NCBI GenBank assembly: GCA_017445115.1
Contig: JAFSUU010000095.1
Coordinates: forward strand, 37,837 to 101,836
Direction: 5' to 3'
Length of the DNA stretch: 64,000 nt
From: Clostridia bacterium
Lineage (GTDB): Bacteria; Bacillota_A; Clostridia; Oscillospirales; CAG-272
The notes beneath the pieces are model-generated. The model saw nothing but the letters and a program-made list of their open reading frames with translations, ran no database searches and was not told the DNA's origin. This document shows positions 18,023-25,159 of the stretch, one piece after another; positions within the stretch are counted from its first letter, which is position 1, and every line of letters begins with the position of its first letter. A program made the position numbers and the translations under genes.

Positions 18023-19525
18023 ATGGATGAAATAACTTCAAAAAATCTGAAGACAGTATACGACTCGCTCGACGAAGCGAACAAGTATTATCACGCCGCG
18101 GGCGTGGTCGATTTCGACCTCGAAACGATCTGTCCCTCCGCCGCGATGGAGAAGCAGGGCGAGTGCACGGCTTTTCTTTCCACGGAAGGGTATAAGATCC
18201 TGAAAAGAGACAGCTTTATTTCCGCCGCGGAAGAACTGTACGCCGGGAAAGAAGAGCTCGATCCGCTTGACCGCGAGCTCGCGGACGTGCTTCACAGAGA
18301 CTATCTCAAAACGAAGAATATCACGCCGGAATTCAATCACGAGATACGTATGACGATGAACAAGGCGTATATCGACTGGCTCGAAGCGAAGGAAAAATCG
18401 GATTTTTCCGTCTTCGCGCCATCTCTCAAAAAGGTTTCGGATATTCGCTTGAAAGAGATGTTTCTCCGCGAGGAAGGTCCTGACGATCCTTACGACAGGA
18501 TGCTCTCGGACTTCGAGCGCGGCATGACGTCGGAGAAGATCGACGAGGTGTTCGGAGCCTGCAAAGAGAGACTTCTGCCGATGCTTGATAAGATCAAAAA
18601 GAGCAAAAAGCGCATCAGACGCGACTTTATGAGCAGGCTTGTATCGGACGAAGCGCAAAAGAAGCTCGCCTCATATCTTCTGAACACGATCGGCTACGAC
18701 TTTACGCGCGGCGCGTTCACGACGACGGAGCATCCGTTCACCACCGACATCGCGAGAAACGATATAAGAGTCACGACGCACTATTATCCCGACGCTTTCG
18801 CGTCGAGTATGTATTCGATAATCCACGAGGGCGGTCACGCGATCTTCGGCCAGAATCAGCCCGGCGAGCATTTCGATCACTACGTCGACAACAGAATGAC
18901 GATGGGTATGCACGAATCCGTATCGAGATTCTATGAGAACAGGATCGGCAGGAGCAGACCGTTTATAAAACTCGTCTTTCCAAAGATGAAAGAGATTCTC
19001 GGCGTGCTTGACGACGTGACGGAAGAGGAGCTTTACGAGGCGGTGAATATCGTCGAGCCGTCGCTCATCCGCACGGAAGCGGACGAATTCACGTACACTC
19101 TCCACATCATAATCAGATACGAGCTTGAAAAAGAGATAGTGAGGGGAGCCGACCTCTCAAAGCTTCCCGGGATGTGGTCCGACAAATACTTTGAGTACCT
19201 CGGGATCCGTCCGTCGTGCGACAGAGACGGAGTCCTTCAGGACGTCCACTGGTCGGGCGGCTTCGGATATTTCCCGACGTACGCCCTCGGAAATATGTAT
19301 AACGCGATGTATTACGACCGCATGAAGAAGGAACTCGATATCGGCGCGGCGCTGGAGTCCGGCGACTTTGCTTCGATAAACGGATGGATGGCGAAGAACG
19401 TCTTTGCAAAGGCGAATATCCTTCCCGCTGACGTGTGGATAAAGGATATCACGGGACGCAACTTCACTCCGGACGATTTTCTTGACTATCTCGAGGAAAA
19501 ATACGGCGAAATTTACGGTCTGTAA
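18023..19525 (+). CDS. Metallocarboxypeptidase, M32 (Taq) family
   Basis: Zinc or cobalt carboxypeptidase removing C-terminal residues from peptides in the cytoplasm. 500 residues, as expected for M32. Zinc motif HEGGHAIFGQ (His codons from about 18824) with the third ligand Glu in the downstream MHESVSRFYENRIGRS helix, and the family signatures DIARNDIRVTTHYYPD and IRPSCDRDGVLQDVHWSGGFGYFPTY. No signal peptide. Monocistronic: its own promoter upstream, and a separate promoter before the next gene. Confidence 0.95.
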   Translation: MDEITSKNLKTVYDSLDEANKYYHAAGVVDFDLETICPSAAMEKQGECTAFLSTEGYKILKRDSFISAAEELYAGKEELDPLDRELADVLHRDYLKTKNITPEFNHEIRMTMNKAYIDWLEAKEKSDFSVFAPSLKKVSDIRLKEMFLREEGPDDPYDRMLSDFERGMTSEKIDEVFGACKERLLPMLDKIKKSKKRIRRDFMSRLVSDEAQKKLASYLLNTIGYDFTRGAFTTTEHPFTTDIARNDIRVTTHYYPDAFASSMYSIIHEGGHAIFGQNQPGEHFDHYVDNRMTMGMHESVSRFYENRIGRSRPFIKLVFPKMKEILGVLDDVTEEELYEAVNIVEPSLIRTEADEFTYTLHIIIRYELEKEIVRGADLSKLPGMWSDKYFEYLGIRPSCDRDGVLQDVHWSGGFGYFPTYALGNMYNAMYYDRMKKELDIGAALESGDFASINGWMAKNVFAKANILPADVWIKDITGRNFTPDDFLDYLEEKYGEIYGL

Positions 19526-19536
19526 GAGTTATTACG

Positions 19537-19565
19537 TTGACAGCCGGTGTGAACTGTGATAACAT
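19537..19565 (+). promoter_or_regulatory. Promoter of DUF4234-type gene
   Basis: TTGACA (19537-19542), 17-nt spacer, TAACAT (19560-19565), 40 bases before the ATG. Confidence 0.6.
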
Positions 19566-19604
19566 CAATGCAAGTATAAATGTATTCGGAAAGGCGGCAA
19601 CATT

Positions 19605-20219
19605 ATGAAATATTGTATTAACTGCGGCGCGCCCGTTGAAAGCGGCGCGAAATTCTGCACGAGCTGCGGCGCACGCGTCGGCGGAGCGGAGAGCGGCGGA
19701 CAGCAGAATCAATACGGACAGAATAATTATCAGCAAAACACTTATCAGCAGAATCAATACGGACAGAATAACTATCAGCAAAACGCTTATCGGCAGGATC
19801 CGTACGGAAATCAGTACGGAAATCAGCAGTACGGCACTCCCGTGAACGGTATCAGCTTCGGGCAGAAGAATATCGCCGTCGCGATAATCCTCTCGATCGT
19901 CACCTGCGGCATCTACTCCCTTATATGGTTTGTGAATCTGGTCGACCAGGTCAACGAGGCGAGCGACAATCAGAACGGAATGTCCGGCGGAATGACGCTC
20001 CTTCTCACTATCGTGACCTGCGGTATTTACGGTATCTACTGGTTCTACAAAGCGGGAGAACTCATAAACGTCGCTAAAGAACGCTGCGGAATGCAGGTCG
20101 AATCGAGCACACCCGTTATCTATCTTGTCCTTTACATAGTCTTTTCGATCGTCGCCTACGCGCTCCTTCAGTACGAGCTTAACAAGATCGCCGAGTATCA
20201 CGGCGCTCCCAAAGCGTAA
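19605..20219 (+). CDS. Zinc-ribbon membrane protein with Gln/Asn/Tyr-rich linker, DUF4234-like
   Basis: 204 residues. An N-terminal zinc ribbon (YCINCG ... FCTSCG) is followed by a low-complexity linker of repeated NQYGQNNYQQN-type units (residues about 35-80). Then come three hydrophobic segments with a duplicated signature, SIVTCGIYSLIWF and TIVTCGIYGIYWF, characteristic of DUF4234-type membrane proteins. The linker repeat is also visible in the DNA. Function unknown. The stop codon overlaps the next start as TAATG, so the pair is co-translated. Confidence 0.82.
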   Translation: MKYCINCGAPVESGAKFCTSCGARVGGAESGGQQNQYGQNNYQQNTYQQNQYGQNNYQQNAYRQDPYGNQYGNQQYGTPVNGISFGQKNIAVAIILSIVTCGIYSLIWFVNLVDQVNEASDNQNGMSGGMTLLLTIVTCGIYGIYWFYKAGELINVAKERCGMQVESSTPVIYLVLYIVFSIVAYALLQYELNKIAEYHGAPKA

Positions 20220-20587
20220 TGGCAAAGCGAAGAAAAAAAGTCATATTCGTCGCCCTGATCCTCGTCGGGATCGGGGCGGCTTATGCTGTATTCTACCGCC
20301 TGACCGGCTTCGGGATCCCCTGCGTTTTCCATCTCATAACGGGGCTTGACTGCCCGGGATGCGGCTCGACGCGGATGTTCGTTTCCATAACGAAGCTCGA
20401 ATTTGCCGAAGCGTTTCACTACAATCCGGCGGTCTTCTGTATGCTCCCGCTTATGATAGCCGTCGCGGCGAGATACATATATCTGTATATCAGATACGGC
20501 AGATTCAGAGACAAATGGGCGGATCGCGCCGTGTGGGCGATGATAGCGGTCCTGCTCGTTTTCGGAGTTCTCAGAAACGTGCTGTAA
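20219..20587 (+). CDS. DUF2752-like small membrane protein
   Basis: 122 residues with three predicted membrane helices. The motif DCPGCGSTRMF in the first extracytoplasmic part is the DUF2752 signature; its two cysteines could bind metal or form a disulphide. Overlaps the upstream zinc-ribbon membrane protein (TAATG). The two families are commonly found side by side in Clostridia, but their biochemical role is not known to me. Confidence 0.85.
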   Translation: MAKRRKKVIFVALILVGIGAAYAVFYRLTGFGIPCVFHLITGLDCPGCGSTRMFVSITKLEFAEAFHYNPAVFCMLPLMIAVAARYIYLYIRYGRFRDKWADRAVWAMIAVLLVFGVLRNVL

Positions 20588-20612
20588 AGGTCTTGAAGTT
20601 CAAGGCCTTTTT
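20587..20612 (+). terminator. Intrinsic terminator after DUF2752-like gene
   Basis: AAGGTCTTGA pairs with TCAAGGCCTT (one G-U pair) around a 3-nt loop, followed directly by a T-run. It begins within the stop codon. Confidence 0.8.
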
Positions 20613-20624
20613 GTTTTGCAAAGA

Positions 20625-20654
20625 TTGACAAACCGCATTTCGTTTTGTTATAAT
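20625..20654 (+). promoter_or_regulatory. Promoter upstream of gtrA remnant and activase operon
   Basis: TTGACA (20625-20630), 18-nt spacer, TATAAT (20649-20654): both boxes are perfect consensus. Confidence 0.8.
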
Positions 20655-20692
20655 AAATCGAATACTATTATTTAAGTTTATCGGAGTATGAG

Positions 20693-20815
20693 TTGAAAAA
20701 CTTTTTGATGCTTGTTAAATCCGCGCTCTTTTCCTTGAGCGCGGGACTCATCCGGATCGGCTCTTTTACGTTTCTGACGACGCGGGCGGACGGCGGGGCT
20801 GATCAAAGCCGGTGA
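20693..20815 (+). pseudogene. Short leader ORF, probable truncated GtrA-family gene
   Basis: 40 codons from TTG, with GGAG six bases upstream and a consensus promoter before it. The N-terminal part (LVKSALFSLSAGLIRIGSFT) reads like the first membrane helix of Clostridia GtrA-family flippase-like proteins, which continue for about 100 more residues; here the similarity stops after residue 30 and a stop follows. The TGA overlaps the GTG of the activase gene (GTGA). It may survive as a leader that couples translation. The GtrA resemblance is from memory of the family and needs a search. Confidence 0.45.
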
Positions 20816-21717
20816 CCGATTTGAAACTGTCATATTTCAATATTCAGAGATTCTGCCTTCAGGACGGACCGGGCATCAGAACTGCGATCTTTCTGAAAGG
20901 ATGCCCGCTGAGGTGCGTCTGGTGCCACAATCCCGAGGGGCAGTCGTTTGACGCGGAGCTTATGTTCCGGCCGGACAGGTGCACCGGATGCGGACGCTGC
21001 CTCGGACTGTGCGACGCGAGATACACGGACGGCGGCAAGGTCACCGTCGACAGAGAACTCTGCACCGCGTGCGGAAAGTGCGTGGAGCCTTGTCTTTCGG
21101 ACTGCAGCGAGATCTGCGGAAAGACGGGGGAGGCTGACGCGCTTTATGAGATTCTGAAACGGGACGAGCCGTTTTTTGAAGAGTCCGGCGGAGGGATCAC
21201 CGTCTCGGGCGGCGAACCGCTCTCCCAGCCCGACGGAGTGCTGCGCCTCGCTGAGAGAGCGAAACGTGACGGCGTCGGATTTGCCGTCGAGACCTCGGGC
21301 TATTGCGATGAGAACGTGCTTTGCGAGCTGAAAGAGCTCGGAACTCTGTTCCTCTACGATATCAAAGGCGTCGACAGGGAACTGCATATCAAAAATACCG
21401 GGGTATCTAACGAAAAGATATTCCGTAATCTCGAAATGCTGACAGATCTTTGCGCTGACGTCATTTTGAGGCTCCCGCTCGTTCCGGGGTTCAACGACTC
21501 GGAAGAGGCGCTCTCGTCTCTTGCGGCGTTTCTCGGAAGATTCTCCGGGAAGGTGCGGCGCGCGGAGATAATGCCGTATCATCGGATCGGTCTCGGAAAA
21601 TACGCGGCGCTCGGGCGCGGAAACGAAAGCTTAAAAGGGATCCCCGACGGAAAGAATATGTGTGAAAGGTGGCTCGCGGCGCTCGGCGGCGCGGGCGTTG
21701 AAATAATTTCGAATTGA
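20812..21717 (+). CDS. Glycyl-radical enzyme activase, radical SAM (PflA family)
   Basis: Uses S-adenosylmethionine and a [4Fe-4S] cluster to install a glycyl radical on a partner enzyme. 301 residues. Radical-SAM motif CPLRCVWCHN (CxxxCxxC), then an inserted two-cluster ferredoxin-like domain with CTGCGRCLGLC and CTACGKCVEPC, as in the activases of dehydratase or decarboxylase-type partners rather than short PflA. SAM-binding GGGITVSGGEPLSQ is present. GTG start coupled to the upstream short ORF. No glycyl-radical enzyme gene lies in this window, so the partner must be encoded elsewhere. Confidence 0.93.
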   Translation: MTDLKLSYFNIQRFCLQDGPGIRTAIFLKGCPLRCVWCHNPEGQSFDAELMFRPDRCTGCGRCLGLCDARYTDGGKVTVDRELCTACGKCVEPCLSDCSEICGKTGEADALYEILKRDEPFFEESGGGITVSGGEPLSQPDGVLRLAERAKRDGVGFAVETSGYCDENVLCELKELGTLFLYDIKGVDRELHIKNTGVSNEKIFRNLEMLTDLCADVILRLPLVPGFNDSEEALSSLAAFLGRFSGKVRRAEIMPYHRIGLGKYAALGRGNESLKGIPDGKNMCERWLAALGGAGVEIISN

Positions 21718-21726
21718 GGCGGCATC

Positions 21727-22395
21727 ATGTACGTCAGAATATATACCGCGGACGTTGACTGTCTCGGGGACGGAGAACTGTTTTCGAAGGCTTACCGGTC
21801 CGCGCCGTCTGAAAGGCGCGAAAAAGTCGACAGGCTCCGCTTTGCCCGCGACAAAAGGCTTTCTCTCGGCGCAGGCGCTCTTGTTAAGATCGCGCTTGAA
21901 AAAGCGGGACTTGAGGGATGCGGCGTCGGGTACGGCGAAAACGGAAAGCCGTACGTCAAGGGATCGAACGATCTGTTCATCAGCATTTCTCATTCCGGTT
22001 CCGCGGCGATGTGCGCTCTGTCCGACGTTCCCGTCGGATGCGACGTCGAGAAAAAGGGAAACGCGGACTTAAAGATCGCAAAGCGGTTCTTTTCGCCGGA
22101 AGAGAACGAATATATAAACTCGGCGGAGGATTCTGCCGGCGCGATTTATAAGATATGGACGAGAAAAGAGAGCTTTCTCAAAGCGACCGGGCTCGGCTTC
22201 ACGGTAACTGCAAATTCATTTTCGACCGCCGGCGGCGCCGTGAGGACGGAGCTTTTCCCAGGCGAGTGGAGCGTTTTTGATATCGATACATTCGACGGAT
22301 ACGCCGCGGCGTTCTGCGTCCGCGGGGAGACCGCGCCGGAAGTATTTGAGGAGAAAATATTTCTCGACTCGTATTTCGCGGATCAAAAGAGGTAA
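21727..22395 (+). CDS. 4'-phosphopantetheinyl transferase, Sfp type
   Basis: Transfers phosphopantetheine from CoA onto carrier proteins. 222 residues. Sfp-superfamily motifs: VGCDVEKKG (magnesium-binding Asp and Glu) and IWTRKESFLKATGLGF (WxxKES-x-K). N-terminal half as in broad-range Sfp enzymes. No carrier-protein or synthase genes are nearby, so it may serve fatty-acid ACP or a distant cluster. Ten bases after the activase stop, two bases before the next gene. Confidence 0.92.
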   Translation: MYVRIYTADVDCLGDGELFSKAYRSAPSERREKVDRLRFARDKRLSLGAGALVKIALEKAGLEGCGVGYGENGKPYVKGSNDLFISISHSGSAAMCALSDVPVGCDVEKKGNADLKIAKRFFSPEENEYINSAEDSAGAIYKIWTRKESFLKATGLGFTVTANSFSTAGGAVRTELFPGEWSVFDIDTFDGYAAAFCVRGETAPEVFEEKIFLDSYFADQKR

Positions 22396-22397
22396 TT

Positions 22398-23249
22398 ATG
22401 AAAAAGAGTAAAAGCGTGATAACGGAAACGGACCGCAACAGAACTCAGGATATGAGCGCCGTCGCCGAGTACAACGGTGAGAAATCGAACAGAGCAAAGC
22501 TCGTCGAATTCGTCGGCGACGACTACGACGACACCCCGGTGAAGGACAACAGCGTCGCGGGAAGAGCGGGGAATTTCTGGTATCACTATAAGTGGCATAC
22601 GATCATAATAGCCGCCATCCTCATTATTGTCGGCGTCGGTGTTTCTCAGATGGTGAGAAACGCGTCCGAGAAGACCGACCTCTCCGTCGTTTACGCGGGA
22701 CCGGCGAGCATCCATTCGCGCGAAGCCGAGGATCTGAAAGATGTGCTCTCCGACATACTGTCGGTCGATCTCAACAGCGACGGGGCGAAAAGGGTATACC
22801 TTTATTCGATACGCTGCCTCTCTGCCGATCAGATCGCGCTCATAAAAGAAGAGGCGAAGAAAAACGGATCGGACGCGGGGATCAACGAAGCGGACAACCG
22901 TAAGAATTACGAAGCGTTCTCCGACCTCGTTTTCACGGGGGAATGCGGATTGATGTTCCTCGACGGATCTCTTTACAATACGGTGAAGGACGCGGGAGGA
23001 CTTGACAAACTGACCGACGCTCTCGGCTTTGAACCGGACAGATCTTTCGACGGCTACGGGATCAGACTGTGCGACATACCGGCGTACGAAATATACGATG
23101 AATTAGAGGTGATGCCGGCTGAAACGATAGTTTGCCTGAGGTCGATTTCCACCGCCGGAGGAGTGATGATTTCCGAGCGCGAAGCGAAGTACAATCACAC
23201 TGCCGGAGTAAGGCTTCTGAGGGACCTTCTGGCGGTATCTGAAAAGTGA
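22398..23249 (+). CDS. Single-pass membrane protein with extracytoplasmic domain, unknown function
   Basis: 283 residues: a roughly 70-residue charged cytoplasmic segment, one helix at about 72-95 (HTIIIAAILIIVGVGVSQM), then about 190 residues outside with alternating beta and helical character (TDLSVVYAG ... CGLMFLDGS ... LTDALGF). Shares its overall plan with the 181-aa protein at 13.0 kb. Good site AGAGG before ATG. No lipobox, repeats or catalytic motif recognised. Last gene of the activase/Sfp unit. Confidence 0.72.
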   Translation: MKKSKSVITETDRNRTQDMSAVAEYNGEKSNRAKLVEFVGDDYDDTPVKDNSVAGRAGNFWYHYKWHTIIIAAILIIVGVGVSQMVRNASEKTDLSVVYAGPASIHSREAEDLKDVLSDILSVDLNSDGAKRVYLYSIRCLSADQIALIKEEAKKNGSDAGINEADNRKNYEAFSDLVFTGECGLMFLDGSLYNTVKDAGGLDKLTDALGFEPDRSFDGYGIRLCDIPAYEIYDELEVMPAETIVCLRSISTAGGVMISEREAKYNHTAGVRLLRDLLAVSEK

Positions 23250-23350
23250 CGCAATCCCCTGCGGTTATAGGCTTTTGCCGAACTTTTAGTTCTTGACATA
23301 CTGCACAAAAAAGGTCTGAAAAATACTCCATAAATTGACCTAAATAATTC

Positions 23351-23379
23351 TTGACAAAATTCGACCCTTGATGTATCAT
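23351..23379 (+). promoter_or_regulatory. Promoter of purine transporter leader
   Basis: TTGACA (23351-23356), 17-nt spacer, TATCAT (23374-23379), about 65 bases upstream of the riboswitch P1 stem. Confidence 0.65.
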
Positions 23380-23440
23380 AATACTGTCGAAAGTATTTGT
23401 TCCCGCCGAGGGAAAAATGGTTTCGGCAAAATATTTTAAC

Positions 23441-23600
23441 AGTGTCGATATATCTCAAATAATTGGTTTTGAAGTTTCTACCCGGCGCCGTAAACGTCCG
23501 GACTATCGATGCAAAAGACGGTATAGGATAACTGTTTGTTTCCGTGCCGCCGGCATCGGTGAAACTTCGGTTTCACCTTTTGTTTTTGATCTGCCGATGC
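23441..23600 (+). promoter_or_regulatory. Purine riboswitch, guanine class, with terminator platform
   Basis: P1 is TCGATA (23445-23450) with TATCGA (23504-23509). The J2/3 core GTTTCTACC and the L3/P3 segment CCGTAAACGTCCGGACTAT match purine aptamers. The ligand-pairing position is C (23503), which indicates guanine/hypoxanthine rather than adenine. Downstream, GGTGAAAC-TTCG-GTTTCACC (23558-23577) plus a T-run is an intrinsic terminator. CGATGC, at the 3' side of P1 (23507-23512), is complementary to GCATCG (23553-23558), giving an antiterminator that ligand binding would block. So purine should switch the transporter off. About 190 bases of leader remain before the ATG. Confidence 0.88.
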
Positions 23601-23793
23601 GGAGAGGACGCAGAAATGAGAGCTTTTTCCATCGTTCTTAAATATTGTATGACCCTTACTGCGCCCGCCTTCTACAACAGTACAACTGCCGCACACTGAC
23701 TCGCACGAAAAGTCCCGGTGCGGCTTTAATATTTGTTTACGGTGCCAAACGGCAAGTAAAATATAAAGCTAATTTTTGATTTGGAGGAAAATC

Positions 23794-25032
23794 ATGAAAA
23801 AGTTTTTTGCAATCGCACTCGTGCTCGTTATGATCTTCGCTCTCGCTGCTTGCGGCGGAAACAGCACAAATAACGACACCGAAAGCAACAACGAAACAGA
23901 ATCCGCAAATAACGGAAACGAAGAAACCACCCTCAAGTTCGGTTTCATCTATCTCCACGACCAGAACTCCACATACGACCGTAACTTCATGGAAGGCGCT
24001 AAAGCCGCATGTGAAAAGCTCGGCGTTGAATACATTGAGAAAGTTCCGATCCCCGAAGGTAATGAATGCTACGAAGCAGCTATCGACCTCGTAAACCAGG
24101 GCTGCAGCCTCATTTTTGCGGACAGCTTCGGCCACGAAGAGTTCCTTCTCACGGCTGCTGAAGAGCATCCCGAAGTTGAATTCTGCCACGCTACAGGTAC
24201 AATGGCTCACACAGAGAACCTCGCAAACTTCCACAACGCATTCGCTTCCATTTATGAAGGCCGTTACCTCGCAGGTATCGCTGCAGGTATGAAGCTCAAC
24301 GAGATGATCGCGGCAGGCGAATTCAAGGCTGAAGAAGCTAAGATCGGTTACGTCGGCGCTTACACATACGCAGAAGTTATCTCCGGTTACACCTCCTTCT
24401 TCCTCGGCGCTCGCAGCGTTTGCCCGACCGCTACTATGGAGGTTCAGTTCACAGGCTCCTGGTACGATGAGACCGCTGAGAAGAACGCAGCGGAGACACT
24501 TATCAGCCGCGGCTGCAAACTCATTTCCCAGCACGCTGACTCCATGGGCGCTCCCACAGCTTGTGAGGACGCAGGCGTTCCGGACATCTCCTACAACGGC
24601 TCTACCGTTGAAGCTTGCCCCAACACGTTCATCGTATCTTCCAGAATCAACTGGGAACCCTACTTTGAATATGTCATCGGCTGCGTAAAAGAAGGCAAAG
24701 CTATCGACACCGACTGGACAGGCACCATCGCTACCGGCTCCGTTGTTCTCACAGACGTCAACGAGAAGGCTGCTGCCGCAGGTACGGTTGAAGCTATCGC
24801 TGAAGCAAAGGCTAAACTCGAAGCAGGCGAGCTTGAAGTATTTGACACCGATAAGTTCACGGTAAACGGCGAGAAAGTCACGACTTACCTCGCAGACGTT
24901 GACACCGACGCCGCATTCACAGGCGACACGGAAGTCATCGAGAACGGCGCGTTCAAGGAATCCAAATTCCGTTCCGCTCCTTACTTCGATCTTGCGATCG
25001 ACGGTATCGAAAGACTCAACGCTATTTATTAA
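23794..25032 (+). CDS. BMP/PnrA-family nucleoside-binding lipoprotein
   Basis: Surface receptor of a nucleoside ABC importer. 412 residues from the ATG behind GGAGG; an upstream in-frame start lacks such a site. Lipobox IFALAACGG, then a polar Asn/Glu/Thr linker, then the BMP fold with LKFGFIYLHDQNSTYDRNF, an Asp-Ser pair in IFADSFGHEEF, and GYVGAYTYAEVISGYTSFFLGARSV. Codon usage is noticeably biased and uniform, as for a highly expressed gene. The riboswitch upstream fits a purine nucleoside ligand. Separated from its ATPase by two hairpins that would favour receptor excess. Confidence 0.94.
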   Translation: MKKFFAIALVLVMIFALAACGGNSTNNDTESNNETESANNGNEETTLKFGFIYLHDQNSTYDRNFMEGAKAACEKLGVEYIEKVPIPEGNECYEAAIDLVNQGCSLIFADSFGHEEFLLTAAEEHPEVEFCHATGTMAHTENLANFHNAFASIYEGRYLAGIAAGMKLNEMIAAGEFKAEEAKIGYVGAYTYAEVISGYTSFFLGARSVCPTATMEVQFTGSWYDETAEKNAAETLISRGCKLISQHADSMGAPTACEDAGVPDISYNGSTVEACPNTFIVSSRINWEPYFEYVIGCVKEGKAIDTDWTGTIATGSVVLTDVNEKAAAAGTVEAIAEAKAKLEAGELEVFDTDKFTVNGEKVTTYLADVDTDAAFTGDTEVIENGAFKESKFRSAPYFDLAIDGIERLNAIY

Positions 25033-25048
25033 TCAAACCACTTAATAC

Positions 25049-25137
25049 CGCAGGCGGAGCAATTTTCTGCTCCGCCTTGCGTCTATTTTTTCAGTTCTGT
25101 GTTCAAACGGCGACCGCGTATGAGATCGCCGTTTGAA
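25049..25137 (+). other. Two stem-loops between nucleoside receptor and ATPase genes
   Basis: First, GGCGGAGCA/TGCTCCGCC (25053-25076) with a T-run a few bases on (25085-25091), a probable leaky terminator. Second, a perfect 12-bp stem TTCAAACGGCGA/TCGCCGTTTGAA (25102-25137) with a 12-nt loop, ending 23 bases before the ATPase start. They probably set the receptor-to-transporter ratio. Confidence 0.7.
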
Positions 25138-25159
25138 TGTGAAACGGAGAGGATTTTTT

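Noticed and set aside
20588..20811. Riboswitch before the radical SAM activase
   Set aside because: The segment holds a terminator, a consensus promoter and a short ORF; no aptamer-like core was found.
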